DNA of 64,000 nucleotides from the NCBI RefSeq assembly GCF_002858675.1, contig NZ_PJZF01000022.1:1-64000 (forward strand), given 5' to 3'. Every line of letters starts with the position of its first letter. The first letter of the stretch is position 1. The notes under the pieces were generated by a model that saw only the letters and a list, made by a program, of their open reading frames with translations, did not search any database and had not been told where the DNA came from. Below, in pieces: positions 28,069 through 37,213 of this stretch. The translations under genes and the position numbers were made by a program. The DNA comes from Chimaeribacter californicus (GTDB lineage: Bacteria > Pseudomonadota > Gammaproteobacteria > Enterobacterales > Enterobacteriaceae).

Positions 28069-28544
28069 ACGTCCGCCCTGAAGTCGCCGGATTTGCCGCC
28101 GCTTTTAGCCAGCAGGCGCACCGGGCCAATCACCATGTCTTTCTGCACCGCCTTGCACATGTCATAGATGGTCAGGGCGGCCACCGAGGCGGCCGTCAGC
28201 GCCTCCATCTCCACGCCGGTTTTGCCGCTCAGGCGGCAGCGCGACTCAATCCGCACCCGGTTATGTTCCGGTTGCGCCTCAAGCTGCACCTCGACTTTGG
28301 TCAGCAGCAGCGGGTGACAGAGCGGGATCAGATCCCAGGTTTTTTTGGCGGCCTGAATGCCGGCGATGCGGGCAGTGGCGAACACGTCACCTTTGTGGTG
28401 GCTGCCGTCGATGATCATCGCCAGCGTAGCGGGCAGCATCTCAACAAAGGCTTCGGCGCGCGCCTCGCGCACGGTTTCCGCCTTGGCGGAGACATCCACC
28501 ATGTGGGCTTCCCCAGCGGCGTTGATGTGGGTCAGTTGGGACAT
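28065..28544 (-). CDS. moaC: Cyclic pyranopterin monophosphate synthase
   Basis: The 159-residue protein (E. coli 161) converts 3',8-cyclo-GTP, made by MoaA, into cyclic pyranopterin monophosphate. The catalytic regions include [18 protein letters not shown] and the following [26 protein letters not shown] with its active-site Lys and Asp. It is 9 bp after moaB in the operon. Confidence 0.97.
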   Translation of the reverse strand: MSQLTHINAAGEAHMVDVSAKAETVREARAEAFVEMLPATLAMIIDGSHHKGDVFATARIAGIQAAKKTWDLIPLCHPLLLTKVEVQLEAQPEHNRVRIESRCRLSGKTGVEMEALTAASVAALTIYDMCKAVQKDMVIGPVRLLAKSGGKSGDFRADV

Positions 28545-28553
28545 AACACTCTC

Positions 28554-29099
28554 TTACTCGGTGGCATCCGGCGCGTCAGCCTGCGGCAGCGGCTTGAGGT
28601 GCGGGATAAAGTTACAGGGGCCGTGGCGGGCATCGAGTTGCTCGGCGATGATGCGCTCCCAGGCGGTGCGGCAGGCGCGGGTGGAGCCGGGCATGGCGAA
28701 AATCACCGTCTGGTTGGCGATGCCGCCAATGGCACGCGACTGGATAGTCGAGGTGCCGATCTCCTCATAGGAGGCCATGCGGAACAGCTCGCCAAAGCCT
28801 TCGATTTCGCGGTCAAACAACGGCCGCAGCGCTTCCGGCGTGCTGTTGTGCGCCGAGAAGCCGGTGCCGCCGTTAATCAGAATCGCCTGCACATCCGGGT
28901 CGGCAATCCACGCCGAGACCACGGCGCGGATCTGGTAGAGGTTGTCTTTGACGATCCGGCTCACCACCACCCGGTGCCCGGCCTCGTGCGCTGCTTCGCG
29001 CAGGTAGTCACCGGAGGTGTCATCCGCTTCGGTGCGGGAATCGGAGACGGTCAGCACCGCAAGCTGGGCGGGTACAACGTCACCACGGGGTTTGCTCAT
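28554..29099 (-). CDS. moaB: Molybdopterin biosynthesis protein MoaB
   Basis: The 181-residue MogA/MoaB-family protein binds molybdopterin; its exact role in enterobacteria that also have MogA is unclear. The TVSDSRTEADDTSG, INGGTGFSAHNSTPEAL and FAMPGSTRACRTAWERIIAEQLDARHGPCNF motifs are typical. It is about 11 residues longer at the C-terminus than E. coli MoaB (170). It lies second in moaABCDE. Confidence 0.95.
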   Translation of the reverse strand: MSKPRGDVVPAQLAVLTVSDSRTEADDTSGDYLREAAHEAGHRVVVSRIVKDNLYQIRAVVSAWIADPDVQAILINGGTGFSAHNSTPEALRPLFDREIEGFGELFRMASYEEIGTSTIQSRAIGGIANQTVIFAMPGSTRACRTAWERIIAEQLDARHGPCNFIPHLKPLPQADAPDATE

Positions 29100-29123
29100 G
29101 GAAGCTCCTTAACAGGCAGCGAA

Positions 29124-30110
29124 TCAGCCGCCGATAAATGACAGGTTCTGCGTGATGCCGGTGTTGCCCTCATGCAGGAAGTGGGTCTGCTTTTTACGGC
29201 GCAGCCCGCCCTGGATGCGGTCCAGCAGCGCCTCGTGGTCGCGGTCATGCGCCAGCAGGTCGCGCAGCGGCACGCCCTGCTCGCCGAACAGGCAGAGGTG
29301 CAGGTTGCCGATGGCGGAGACGCGCAGGCGGTTGCAGCTTTCGCAGAAGTCTTTGGCATAGGGCATGATCAGGCCAATCTCGCCCTGATAATCGGGGTGG
29401 CGGAACACCAGCGCCGGGCCGTCACTGCGGCCGCGCAGCTGTAACTGCCAGCCCTGCTGCATCAGCTGGCGCTGGATCACCTCGCCGGAGATGTGGTGCT
29501 TGCGGAACAGCTCGCTGCCGTCGCCGGTTTCCATCAGCTCAATAAAGCGCAGCTGGATCGGCCGGTCTTTGATCCAGTTGAGGAAGGCGGGTAACTGTTT
29601 GTGGTTGACGTCGCGCATCAGCACCGCGTTGACCTTCACCTTCTCGTAACCGGCCTCAAAGGCGGCGTCGATCCCTTCCATCACCTGGCGGAATTTATCC
29701 TGCCCGGTGATGGCGTGGAACTGGCGGGCGTCGAGGCTGTCAACGCTGACGTTGATCGCCGTCAGCCCGGCATCACGCCAGGCCGCGACGTCACGCGCCA
29801 TGCGGTAGCCGTTGGTGGTGGTCGCCAGCGTGCGGATCTCCGGGTTCTCGCGCACGGCCGCGATGATCTCGCAGAAGTCACGGCGCAGGCTTGGCTCGCC
29901 GCCGGTCAGGCGCACCTTTTCGGTGCCCAGCTCAGCAAAGGCGCGCGTCACGCGGCGGATCTCATCCAGCGAGAGAAAGCTTTTTTTGGCATGGCCGGCG
30001 GATTTATAGCCGTCCGGTAAGCAATAGGTGCAACGAAAGTTACACACGTCAGTAATTGACAGGCGCAGGTAATAAAACTTGCGCGCAAAAGCATCGGTAA
30101 GTTGGGGCAC
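29124..30110 (-). CDS. moaA: GTP 3',8-cyclase (radical SAM)
   Basis: Read from GTG at 30110 the protein has 328 residues, one fewer than E. coli MoaA. It catalyses the first molybdopterin step, GTP to 3',8-cyclo-7,8-dihydro-GTP. The N-terminal radical-SAM cluster is C23-x3-C27-x2-C30; the second cluster is in the DFCESCNRL...LHLCLFGE region. The C-terminal Gly-Gly needed for activity is present (SFIGG). ATG codons farther upstream fall inside the Moco riboswitch, and the GTG has GGAAAGG 8 bases upstream, so GTG is chosen. Confidence 0.95.
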   Translation of the reverse strand: MPQLTDAFARKFYYLRLSITDVCNFRCTYCLPDGYKSAGHAKKSFLSLDEIRRVTRAFAELGTEKVRLTGGEPSLRRDFCEIIAAVRENPEIRTLATTTNGYRMARDVAAWRDAGLTAINVSVDSLDARQFHAITGQDKFRQVMEGIDAAFEAGYEKVKVNAVLMRDVNHKQLPAFLNWIKDRPIQLRFIELMETGDGSELFRKHHISGEVIQRQLMQQGWQLQLRGRSDGPALVFRHPDYQGEIGLIMPYAKDFCESCNRLRVSAIGNLHLCLFGEQGVPLRDLLAHDRDHEALLDRIQGGLRRKKQTHFLHEGNTGITQNLSFIGG

Positions 30111-30117
30111 CAGTAAC

Positions 30118-30242
30118 ACCTTTCCAAATACGGGAGATGCAGGCATTTCTGCCTCGCACCCTGGTGGCTTGCGCCACGGCCAGGGCGCCATATCATTTGT
30201 GTGAAGGTTTTAAATGACTTAGGCGCAAAGGCTAGGAGTATG
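30118..30242 (-). ncRNA. Molybdenum cofactor (Moco) riboswitch
   Basis: The moaA leader on the minus strand has the features of the Moco RNA motif, known upstream of E. coli moaABCDE. Reading 5' to 3' one finds CTAGCCTTTGCGCC, AAAACCTTCACACAAATG, a paired GGCGCCCTGG/CCAGGGTGC region enclosing the hairpin GTGGC-GCAA-GCCAC, then AGGCA-GAAA-TGCCT, and finally CCGTATTTGGAAAGG just before the moaA start. It is expected to repress moa expression when Moco is sufficient. Boundaries are approximate. Confidence 0.85.
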
Positions 30243-30292
30243 ATCATCCACCGGCCGCCAGCGGCGGGGGTGAAGACCCTGTTGAGAGGGAA

Positions 30293-30322
30293 ATCTTAGC
30301 GCTAATTTCGCGCCGGCGCCAA
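30293..30322 (-). promoter_or_regulatory. Probable moaA promoter
   Basis: On the minus strand TTGGCG (30317-30322) and TAAGAT (30293-30298) are separated by 18 bp. This would start transcription just before the Moco riboswitch, with the ModE box immediately upstream in an activator position. Confidence 0.55.
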
Positions 30323-30332
30323 TCTGCTTTTT

Positions 30333-30356
30333 CGCTATATATATTGATATACAACG
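30333..30356. promoter_or_regulatory. ModE box of the moa operon
   Basis: The arms CGCTATAT and ATACAACG are separated by 8 bp, the same geometry as the ModE site before modA in this window (CGTTATAT-N8-ATATAACG). In E. coli ModE-molybdate activates moaA from a similar position. Confidence 0.7.
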
Positions 30357-30480
30357 TATTTTGGCGCGCAACCGCTTGCTTTGTATCTGTCAGTAACAGC
30401 CGGTAAAAAAATCAGGTAAGATCGCCGCCGTCACGCCGGGCCCTCCCGCACGGCCCCGATTTCCCTCAGTAAGGAGCAGC

Positions 30481-31389
30481 ATGCGCAACAGAACATTGGC
30501 CGATCTGGACAGAGTGGTCGCCCTTGGCGGGGGCCACGGCCTGGGCCGGGTGATGTCCGCCCTCTCCTCGCTCGGCTCCCGGCTGACCGGCATCGTCACC
30601 ACCACCGACAACGGCGGCTCTACCGGCCGCATCCGCCGCTCTGAGGGCGGCATCGCCTGGGGGGACATGCGTAACTGCCTGAACCAGCTGATCACCGAAC
30701 CCAGCGTCGCCTCGGCGATGTTCGAATACCGCTTCACCGGCAACGGCGAGCTGGCCGGGCATAACCTCGGCAACCTGATGCTGAAAGCGCTGGATAACCT
30801 CAGCGTGCGGCCGCTGGAGGCGATCAACCTGGTGCGCAGCCTGCTGAAGGTGGAAGCGCAGCTGATCCCGATGTCGGAGCAGCCGGTGGATCTGGTGGCG
30901 CTCGACCACGAAGGCAACCACGTGTATGGCGAGGTGGACGTTGACCAGTTGCAGCACATGCCGCAACAGCTGATGCTGTCGCCGCCGGTGCGCGCCACCG
31001 CCGAGGCGATCGACGCCATCATCCATGCGGACATTATCCTGATCGGGCCGGGCAGCTTCCTGACCAGCCTGATGCCGCTGCTGCTGCTGGATGAGCTGGC
31101 CACCGCGCTGCGCCGCAGCACTGCGCCGATTATTTACATCGGTAACCTGGGCCGTGAACTGAGTGTGGCGGCGGCGTCACTCTCCCTGCCGGACAAGCTG
31201 GCGCTGATGGAGCAACGTATTGGACGCAAGGCGATTCAGGCGATCATTGCCGGGCCGCGCGCCGACACCCGCGGCGTCACCGACCGGCTGATTGTTCAGC
31301 AGCCGCTGGAAGCCAGTGACATTCCCTACCGCCATGACCGCGAACTGCTGCGGCTGGCACTGGAAAGCGCACTGCAACAGATGAAATAA
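30481..31389 (+). CDS. ybhK: YvcK/YbhK family gluconeogenesis factor
   Basis: The 302-residue protein matches E. coli YbhK (302) and Bacillus YvcK. Family members bind UDP-GlcNAc (YvcK) and are needed for growth on gluconeogenic substrates; the E. coli role is not defined. The Rossmann-like N-terminus [14 protein letters not shown], the [13 protein letters not shown] motif and GDMRNCL are characteristic of the CofD-like fold. The start is preceded by TAAGGAGCAGC. It is divergent from moaA, as in E. coli. Confidence 0.93.
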   Translation: MRNRTLADLDRVVALGGGHGLGRVMSALSSLGSRLTGIVTTTDNGGSTGRIRRSEGGIAWGDMRNCLNQLITEPSVASAMFEYRFTGNGELAGHNLGNLMLKALDNLSVRPLEAINLVRSLLKVEAQLIPMSEQPVDLVALDHEGNHVYGEVDVDQLQHMPQQLMLSPPVRATAEAIDAIIHADIILIGPGSFLTSLMPLLLLDELATALRRSTAPIIYIGNLGRELSVAAASLSLPDKLALMEQRIGRKAIQAIIAGPRADTRGVTDRLIVQQPLEASDIPYRHDRELLRLALESALQQMK

Positions 31390-31412
31390 TCCGTTACACC
31401 GCCAGTAAACGC

Positions 31413-31437
31413 AAAAACCGCCGTCAGGCGGTTTTTT
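31413..31437. terminator. Bidirectional terminator ybhK/VF530 gene
   Basis: The hairpin AAAAACCGCC-GTCA-GGCGGTTTTT lies between the two convergent genes. Confidence 0.88.
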
Positions 31438-31438
31438 T

Positions 31439-31690
31439 TCAGGGCTGCTTCCAGGGATTGCCGTGTTGGGTATCAATATAGAGCTCTTCGACTTTCTGCC
31501 GCGCCCACGGGGTACGGCGCAGGAACTTCAGGCTGGATTTGATGCTGGGGTCGCTTTTGAAACAGTTGATGCTGATGCGCTGGGCGAGGCCCGGCCAGCC
31601 GTAATGCGCCACCAGCGCCGTCAGCAATTGCTCCAGCGTGATGCCATGCAGGGGATCTTTCGGGGGGTGGGAAGTCTTGTCGTGCGTCAT
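31439..31690 (-). CDS. VF530 family (DUF2132) small protein
   Basis: The 83-residue protein belongs to the VF530 family, a small alpha-helical fold known from a Vibrio fischeri structure and proposed to bind DNA. The family core [38 protein letters not shown] and the following [21 protein letters not shown] are clear. The ATG at 31690 (RBS AGAGGCGAC) is preferred over 31723. It lies on the uvrB strand, 63 bp downstream of that gene. Role unknown. Confidence 0.85.
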   Translation of the reverse strand: MTHDKTSHPPKDPLHGITLEQLLTALVAHYGWPGLAQRISINCFKSDPSIKSSLKFLRRTPWARQKVEELYIDTQHGNPWKQP

Positions 31691-31753
31691 CGCCGTGTCG
31701 CCTCTGAAATCGGGGGCGCACACCTTAACAGGTTTGTGCGCCCCGGCAAACCA

Positions 31754-33760
31754 TCAGGAGGCGGCGATGAACTGCTCGCGCAACTGATGGATCTCATCAC
31801 GTACGCTGGCCGCTTCCTCAAACTCCAGGTTCTGCGCATGCACGTACATTTTCGCTTCCAGCTCGCGGATTTTGTTATCCAGCGCTTTCGGCGACAGCGC
31901 CTCGTACGTCGCTTTGGCCTCGGCAGCGCGTTTGCTCTGCTTGGTGCGTGAGGTCGGCTGGCCGAGTTGCAGGATGTCGGCAATGCGCTTGTTCAGCCCC
32001 TGCGGCGTGATGCCGTGCTCCTCGTTGTACGCCTGCTGTTTGGCGCGGCGGCGCTCCGTCTCTTCAATGGCGCGCGCCATCGAGTTGGTGATCTTGTCCC
32101 CGTAGAGGATCGCCTTGCCGTTAAGGTTACGCGCCGCACGGCCGATGGTCTGGATCAGCGAGCGCTCAGAGCGCAGGAAGCCCTCTTTGTCCGCGTCCAG
32201 AATCGCCACCAGCGACACCTCCGGCATGTCCAGCCCCTCACGCAACAGGTTGATGCCCACCAGCACATCAAATTCGCCCAGGCGCAGGTCGCGGATAATC
32301 TCGACGCGCTCCACGGTGTCGATGTCTGAGTGCAGGTAACGCACCCGCTCGCCGTGCTCTTCCAGGTACTCGGTGAGATCCTCGGCCATGCGCTTGGTCA
32401 GCGTGGTGACCAGCACGCGCTCGTTGATCGCCACGCGCTTGCGGATCTCTGACAGCAGGTCGTCCACCTGGGTGCCCACCGGGCGCACTTCGATCAGCGG
32501 GTCCAGTAAGCCGGTCGGCCGCACCACCTGGTCGATCACCTCATCGCCGGATTTTTCCAGCTCATAGTTGCCGGGCGTGGCGGAGACGTAAATGGTCTGC
32601 GGCGCCAGCGCCTCAAACTCCTCAAACCGCATCGGCCGGTTGTCCAGCGCGGACGGCAAGCGGAAACCGTACTCCACCAGCGTCTCTTTACGCGCCCGGT
32701 CGCCCCGGTACATGCCGCCGATCTGCGGGATGGTGACGTGGGACTCGTCAATCACCAGCAGGCCGTCCGCCGGCAGGTAGTCAAACAGCGTCGGCGGGGC
32801 CTCGCCCGGCGCACGGCCGGAGAGGTAGCGCGAATAGTTCTCAATGCCCGAGCAGTAGCCCAGCTCGTTCATCATCTCCAGGTCAAACTGGGTACGCTGG
32901 GTAATGCGCTGCTCCTCGAGCAGTTTGTTGTTCTCCAGCAGCGACTTGCGCCGGTCGGCCAGCTCCACCTTGATGCCCTCCATCGCCTCGAGGATGCGCT
33001 CCCGCGGCGTAACGTAGTGGGTTTTCGGGTAGATGGTGAAGCGCTGCACATCCTGCTCCAGGTGGCCGGTGAGCGGGTCAAACAGCGACAGCCGCTCCAC
33101 TTCCTCATCAAACAGCTCCACCCGCAGCGCCAGATCGTCTGACTCCGCCGGGAAGATGTCGATCACCTCGCCGCGCACGCGGAAGGTGCCGCGCTGGAAC
33201 GCCTGATCGTTGCGGGCGTATTGCAGCTCCGCCAGCCGGCGCAGGATCGAGCGCTGGTCAATGATCATGCCGCGCGTCAGGTGCAGCATCATTTTCAGGT
33301 AGGCGTCCGGGTCGCCCAGGCCGTAAATGGCGGAGACCGAGGCCACCACCACCACGTCGCGCCGCTCCAGCAGCGCCTTGGTGGCCGAGAGCCGCATCTG
33401 TTCGATGTGCTCGTTCACCGCCGCATCCTTCTCGATGAAGGTGTCGGAGCTGGGGACGTAGGCTTCCGGCTGGTAGTAGTCGTAGTAAGAGACGAAATAC
33501 TCCACGGCGTTCTCCGGGAAGAACTCCTTCATCTCGCCATACAGCTGGGCCGCCAGCGTCTTGTTGGGTGCCAGCACCATGGTCGGCCGGTTGAGGTCAG
33601 CGATGACGTTGGCCACGGTGAAGGTTTTGCCGGAGCCGGTCACCCCCAGCAGTGTCTGGTGCGCCAGCCCGTTCTCCAGCCCCTCTTCCAGGCGGCGGAT
33701 CGCCTCGGGCTGATCCCCGGACGGCTTGAAATCGGAACGCAGTTTGAACGCTTTACTCAT
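31754..33760 (-). CDS. uvrB: Excinuclease ABC subunit B
   Basis: The 668-residue helicase-like protein (E. coli 673) of nucleotide excision repair is loaded on DNA by UvrA and recruits UvrC for incision. Visible are the Walker [10 protein letters not shown] near residue 39, the beta-hairpin segment [21 protein letters not shown] that probes the damaged strand, motif II-like IDESHVT, the C-terminal helicase motif QTIGRAARN, and the UVR coiled-coil ([28 protein letters not shown]) at the end. A LexA box lies upstream. Confidence 0.98.
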   Translation of the reverse strand: MSKAFKLRSDFKPSGDQPEAIRRLEEGLENGLAHQTLLGVTGSGKTFTVANVIADLNRPTMVLAPNKTLAAQLYGEMKEFFPENAVEYFVSYYDYYQPEAYVPSSDTFIEKDAAVNEHIEQMRLSATKALLERRDVVVVASVSAIYGLGDPDAYLKMMLHLTRGMIIDQRSILRRLAELQYARNDQAFQRGTFRVRGEVIDIFPAESDDLALRVELFDEEVERLSLFDPLTGHLEQDVQRFTIYPKTHYVTPRERILEAMEGIKVELADRRKSLLENNKLLEEQRITQRTQFDLEMMNELGYCSGIENYSRYLSGRAPGEAPPTLFDYLPADGLLVIDESHVTIPQIGGMYRGDRARKETLVEYGFRLPSALDNRPMRFEEFEALAPQTIYVSATPGNYELEKSGDEVIDQVVRPTGLLDPLIEVRPVGTQVDDLLSEIRKRVAINERVLVTTLTKRMAEDLTEYLEEHGERVRYLHSDIDTVERVEIIRDLRLGEFDVLVGINLLREGLDMPEVSLVAILDADKEGFLRSERSLIQTIGRAARNLNGKAILYGDKITNSMARAIEETERRRAKQQAYNEEHGITPQGLNKRIADILQLGQPTSRTKQSKRAAEAKATYEALSPKALDNKIRELEAKMYVHAQNLEFEEAASVRDEIHQLREQFIAAS

Positions 33761-33885
33761 TGATAGGCTACCTGTTGGAGAGACGCGGATGACACCGCGG
33801 GAAAACCTGACCCTGCCCGCGACGCGGAAAGGGGTTACACGGCTACTAAGTATGGAGGCCGGTGCGATTTTTGCCAGCTCTATTC

Positions 33886-33905
33886 TACTGGATATAATTC
33901 CAGGT
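33886..33905 (-). promoter_or_regulatory. LexA (SOS) box of uvrB
   Basis: TACTGGATATAATTCCAGGT matches the LexA consensus arrangement (CTG-N10-CAG) and keeps the ATCCAGTA half of the E. coli uvrB box on the minus strand. It is about 125 bp upstream of the uvrB start and predicts damage-inducible expression. Confidence 0.75.
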
Positions 33906-34216
33906 TCAAGTGCACTTTTTCAGCGCGCCTGACGGGCGGTGCCTTACCCACGCTGGGCAAGCCTGCATGAAATGACAAAAAAATGATGCTTTTATCACAG
34001 GTTGACTTTTATCCCCAGAACGCGTCGCAAATTAACCTGATGATAAAAATGAGACATCCTCGCAACAAAATTATCGCCCCGGTTTTTACCTGACTTGTTT
34101 TTTACTAATTTACTGATAAAAAACATCTTTTATAAAAAGCGGCGTTTCGCACCAATCTGGGCGAAAGCCGCGCCCCGCCTTGCTTACAGCGACTTTTCGT
34201 CCGCTCATGCACAAGG

Positions 34217-34239
34217 TTATCCACAGGAATGGTGGATAA
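34217..34239. promoter_or_regulatory. Inverted pair of DnaA-type boxes
   Basis: TTATCCACA (34217-34225, the strong DnaA-box sequence) and, on the other strand, TTATCCACC (34231-34239) face each other with 5 bp between. Two boxes this close suggest DnaA binding. The function, whether DnaA titration or transcription control, is unknown. Confidence 0.5.
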
Positions 34240-34597
34240 CTCACACAGCGCCATACGCGGCGGGAGTTGGCAAAAAAGGCGCTTCGCCCGGTTGATGAGG
34301 TTTAATGGCCTTTTTTTAGTTAATTTTATCCCGGTTTGCCTGGCTATTTATACTGATAAAGACTAATACGCCCCCTTGCCAAACCGCAGAACGTCCTTTT
34401 TCGCGGAGAGGAGGCGGCCGGGCCTGCGCCACCGGTCAAGAGTGCACCAGCATCACCCGGCAGGCACCGGCGGAGTGCATACCCATGGCGCGCCACCTGC
34501 TCAATGATTAACCCGGCTTACCTTTTTCTGCCCGTTATTCCCTGACCAACCGTTAACAACCGTGTAACTTTCTCCTTTTTTCCTGGTAACTGAAAGT

Positions 34598-34613
34598 TGG
34601 CCTGCGGATTGCT
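34598..34613 (+). promoter_or_regulatory. Possible sigma-54 promoter
   Basis: TGGCCTGCGGATTGCT fits the -24/-12 consensus TGGCACG-N4-TTGCW with two mismatches and the required GG-N10-GC spacing. GCACCA half-sites resembling NtrC boxes occur upstream near 34443. It would drive the UrtE-like gene with a leader of about 445 bases. This is a weak, single-site prediction. Confidence 0.35.
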
Positions 34614-35069
34614 TGATGGTTACAGCGGCAGCCGTTTTTCCCTGTTTCAGGGCACAGCGGCATTTCACTGTCAGGGTGCGCCGGTGCCTTGTTTTCGTCG
34701 GGCAGACGACGGCTTTTCACCATTAACCCCTGCCGGAACGCCGTTTACCTGCGCTTTCACCTGGGGTCACCCAGGCCGGATCACCGCAGAATCTGCTGGG
34801 GATAGGGGTAAAAAGGTGACCCTGTCCTGCCTCTGCCGCAGGTCACCCACGCGCCCGCCGTGTAAGAGGCCCGCGGCTGAGTGTTATAGGTAAGCCTCTG
34901 TTTTGCCCGGCCCGCCAGTGAAGGTACGCCGGGCGCAAGGCGCTGCCCCTTTTGCCCGGTTAACGGGCGTGGCGCACGCCGCAGGCGTTGTTATCGTGCA
35001 CCATGACCAGGTTGTCAGGCCACCGGGGACAACCACACCATGAATCATCGCGTATCGGGGGAGTACCTG

Positions 35070-35777
35070 ATGTTAAGCGTAAAAGCAGTCAACCAGTTCT
35101 ATGGACCGACCCACACCTTATGGGACGTTAATCTGGAGTTGCCGCGCGGTAAGTGTACCTGCCTGCTCGGACGGGCGGGGGTCGGCAAAACAACGCTGGT
35201 GAACTGCATCATGGGGCATCTGCCGGTCAAAAGCGGCACGGTCATCTGGCAGACCGGCGACCGGCCGCCGCAGAACCTGCTGCAACAGCCGGTGGAGAGC
35301 CGCGCCGCGCTCGGCATCAGCTATGTGCCGCAGGGGCGGCAGATCTTTTCACAACTGAGCGTGGAGGAGAATTTGCACGTGGCGATGATGGCGGCACAGC
35401 ACCAGCACCGCCAGATCCCGACGCTGGTGTTTGACCTGTTCCCGGCGCTGCATGACATGGGCAGCCGCCGTGCCGGGGAGCTGAGCGCCTTCCAGCAGCA
35501 GCAGCTGGCGATTGCCCGGGCGCTGGTGCCGGAACCGGAGCTGCTGATCCTGGATGAACCCACCGACGGCAGCGCGCCGGAGATGGTGGCGGAGATGGGC
35601 AACATCATCCACCGGCTGAACCGTGACCTCGGCGTCACGGTGCTGCTGGTGGAGCATCAGTTGCCGTTTATCCGCCGCGTGGCGGATCGCTTCTGCCTGC
35701 TGGACCGCGGGCGCAACGTGGCAGAAGGCACGCTGGATCAGCTGGACGACCGGCTGATCAGCGATTACCTGATGTGA
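35070..35777 (+). CDS. Orphan UrtE/LivF-like ABC transporter ATP-binding protein
   Basis: The 235-residue ATPase resembles UrtE of urea ABC importers and LivF of branched-chain amino-acid importers (SYVPQGRQIF, ELSAFQQQQLAIARALVPEPELLILDEPTDGSAP). Walker A is intact as GRAGVGKTT (near residue 37). The ABC signature, usually LSGGQQQ, reads LSAFQQQ, and the usual EGIQP after Walker B is DGSAP. No permease or binding-protein gene is adjacent, so partners must be elsewhere or the protein has another role. ATG 35070 follows GGGGGAG; an upstream ATG at 35040 is less likely. The 3' end overlaps convergent bioD by 20 bp. Confidence 0.8.
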   Translation: MLSVKAVNQFYGPTHTLWDVNLELPRGKCTCLLGRAGVGKTTLVNCIMGHLPVKSGTVIWQTGDRPPQNLLQQPVESRAALGISYVPQGRQIFSQLSVEENLHVAMMAAQHQHRQIPTLVFDLFPALHDMGSRRAGELSAFQQQQLAIARALVPEPELLILDEPTDGSAPEMVAEMGNIIHRLNRDLGVTVLLVEHQLPFIRRVADRFCLLDRGRNVAEGTLDQLDDRLISDYLM

Positions 35778-36444
35778 TGCGGCTGAGATCGAGGTACGTG
35801 CCGAGCGGTTGGGTGAGATCGTCCAGATAAGGGATTTCGCCCAGCATCGGCGCGGGCAACAGCCGTTGCAACGTAGCCAGGTACTCCGTATGCCGCCGCC
35901 CCGGCGGCTGCACATCATTGGCGATCCAGCCCGCCAGCGGCAGTCCGGCTGCCTGTACCGCCGCGGCGGTGAGCAGCGCATGGTTGATGCAGCCGAGTTT
36001 CACCCCGACCACCAGAATCACCGGCAATTGCTCCTGCAACACCCAGTCAGCAAAGCTGAACGCCTCGCCCAGCGGGGTGAACCAGCCGCCCGCTCCTTCC
36101 ACCAGCACCCACTCCGCCCGCGCTTCCAGCGCGCGTAACCCGGCAGACAGCACGGCGGGGTCGATCGGCCGCCCTTCATCCTGGCTGACGATATGCGGCG
36201 AGGTTGGTTCCGCAAAGGTGTACGGGTTCACCTCGCTGTAACCCAGTGCCAGCGTGCTGTGCTGCTGCAACGCCAGCGCGTCACTGTTGCGCAGGCCGTC
36301 GGCGGTCTCCTCACTGCCGGAAGCCACCGGCTTGTAACCGGCGGTCTGGTAACCGGCGCATGCGGCCGCCTGCAACAGCGCGCTGCTGGTCACGGTTTTG
36401 CCGACTTCGGTGTCGGTGCCGGTAACAAAATAGCGTTTAATCAC
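35758..36444 (-). CDS. bioD: Dethiobiotin synthetase
   Basis: The 228-residue ATP-dependent enzyme closes the ureido ring of dethiobiotin from 7,8-diaminopelargonate and CO2. The P-loop GTDTEVGKTVTS (8-19) and the VEGAGGWFTPLGE motif are in place. Length is close to E. coli BioD1 (225). It is last in bioBFCD, starting 8 bp inside the end of bioC. It overlaps the convergent ABC gene at its 3' end. Confidence 0.96.
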   Translation of the reverse strand: MIKRYFVTGTDTEVGKTVTSSALLQAAACAGYQTAGYKPVASGSEETADGLRNSDALALQQHSTLALGYSEVNPYTFAEPTSPHIVSQDEGRPIDPAVLSAGLRALEARAEWVLVEGAGGWFTPLGEAFSFADWVLQEQLPVILVVGVKLGCINHALLTAAAVQAAGLPLAGWIANDVQPPGRRHTEYLATLQRLLPAPMLGEIPYLDDLTQPLGTYLDLSRITSGNR

Positions 36445-37213
36445 GGTAAATCACTCCATAAGCCACATGGTAACTCAGTGGGCACTGCCCGTTCCGGCGC
36501 GGGAACACCTGCTCCAGCTTCTCCAGCCGGCGGCGGCCGGTCAGCCCCGGCGCACGGCCCTGATGCAGGTGGGTCGCGCCGATGCCTTTCAGCGAGCGCA
36601 TCAACGCCCGCACATCGACAAACTGCTCCCGCTCATGGGCAAAACCCAGTTCATGCCGGTAAGGCGCACAAGCGGCGGCAATCTGCTCAGGGGGCAGGAA
36701 ACGGTTCACGTGCCCGTGCCCGTCGATCTGCTGCCAGGCGTCCGCCAGCTCCGCCAGCGACCCGGCGGCCAGCGTGGAGAACATGATCACCCCGCCGGGG
36801 CGGGTAACGCGGTACAGCTCCGCCAGCACCTGGGGCAGCGCGTCGCACCACTGCACCACCAGGCTGCTGAACACCGCGTCGACGGCGGCATCCGGCAGCG
36901 GCAGAGCCTCGATGTCGCCGGTCAGGTAGCGATCGGCCGAGGCCAGCGCCTGCGCCTGCTGCACCATGCCCTCCGCCAGATCCAGCGCCACGACACGGTG
37001 CCCAGCCTCGCGCCAGCGGCGGCTGAAGTGGCCGGTGCCGCACCCGGCATCCAGCACGGTGGCCCCGGCCGGTACTGCCGCCAGCGCCATCAGCCGTTCG
37101 CCGACCCGCCGCTGTAGCGCGGCGGCTTCATCATAATGGTGTGCAGCGCGGCTGAATGCCGCCGCCACTGCGCGTTTATCCACGGTTGTGGGGTGGTCAG
37201 CCACAGAGAGCAT
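36437..37213 (-). CDS. bioC: Malonyl-ACP O-methyltransferase
   Basis: The 258-residue SAM-dependent methyltransferase (E. coli 251) methylates malonyl-ACP so that fatty-acid synthesis can build the pimeloyl moiety of biotin. SAM motif I is [15 protein letters not shown]. The C-terminal [26 protein letters not shown] is highly characteristic of BioC. The start overlaps bioF by 17 bp, suggesting translational coupling. Confidence 0.95.
   Translation of the reverse strand: MLSVADHPTTVDKRAVAAAFSRAAHHYDEAAALQRRVGERLMALAAVPAGATVLDAGCGTGHFSRRWREAGHRVVALDLAEGMVQQAQALASADRYLTGDIEALPLPDAAVDAVFSSLVVQWCDALPQVLAELYRVTRPGGVIMFSTLAAGSLAELADAWQQIDGHGHVNRFLPPEQIAAACAPYRHELGFAHEREQFVDVRALMRSLKGIGATHLHQGRAPGLTGRRRLEKLEQVFPRRNGQCPLSYHVAYGVIYRD

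Larger units (their letters stand above)
33906..35069. other. Long intergenic region between uvrB and the UrtE-like gene
   Basis: This 1.16-kb stretch has no convincing gene; ORFs at 34095-34295 and 34597-34893 have no recognisable product and poor start contexts. The left part (about 33970-34140) is AT-rich. It then holds an inverted pair of DnaA-type boxes (34217-34239), a long stem with arms AAAAAAGGC/GCCTTTTTT (about 34272-34317), a sigma-54-like promoter (34598-34613) and a 7-bp perfect inverted repeat GGTGACC/GGTCACC (34815-34847). E. coli has a shorter gap at this point (bioD-uvrB). Confidence 0.5.

Noticed and set aside
28014-29141. 375-codon ORF antisense to moaB-moaD
   Set aside because: Antisense shadow over three certain genes; no family features.
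30111-30191. Extended N-terminus of MoaA from ATG 30191
   Set aside because: The extra residues fall within the Moco riboswitch and have no counterpart in MoaA; GTG 30110 gives a length one residue short of E. coli MoaA.
34095-34893. ORFs 34095-34295 and 34597-34893 in the uvrB-ABC gap
   Set aside because: No recognisable domain, weak start contexts, and the second begins inside the sigma-54-like site; kept as intergenic.
34614-35069. Guanidine-I (ykkC) riboswitch before the UrtE-like gene
   Set aside because: Considered because such switches precede urea/guanidine genes, but the conserved blocks of that motif were not found; only one GGTGACC/GGTCACC inverted repeat is visible.
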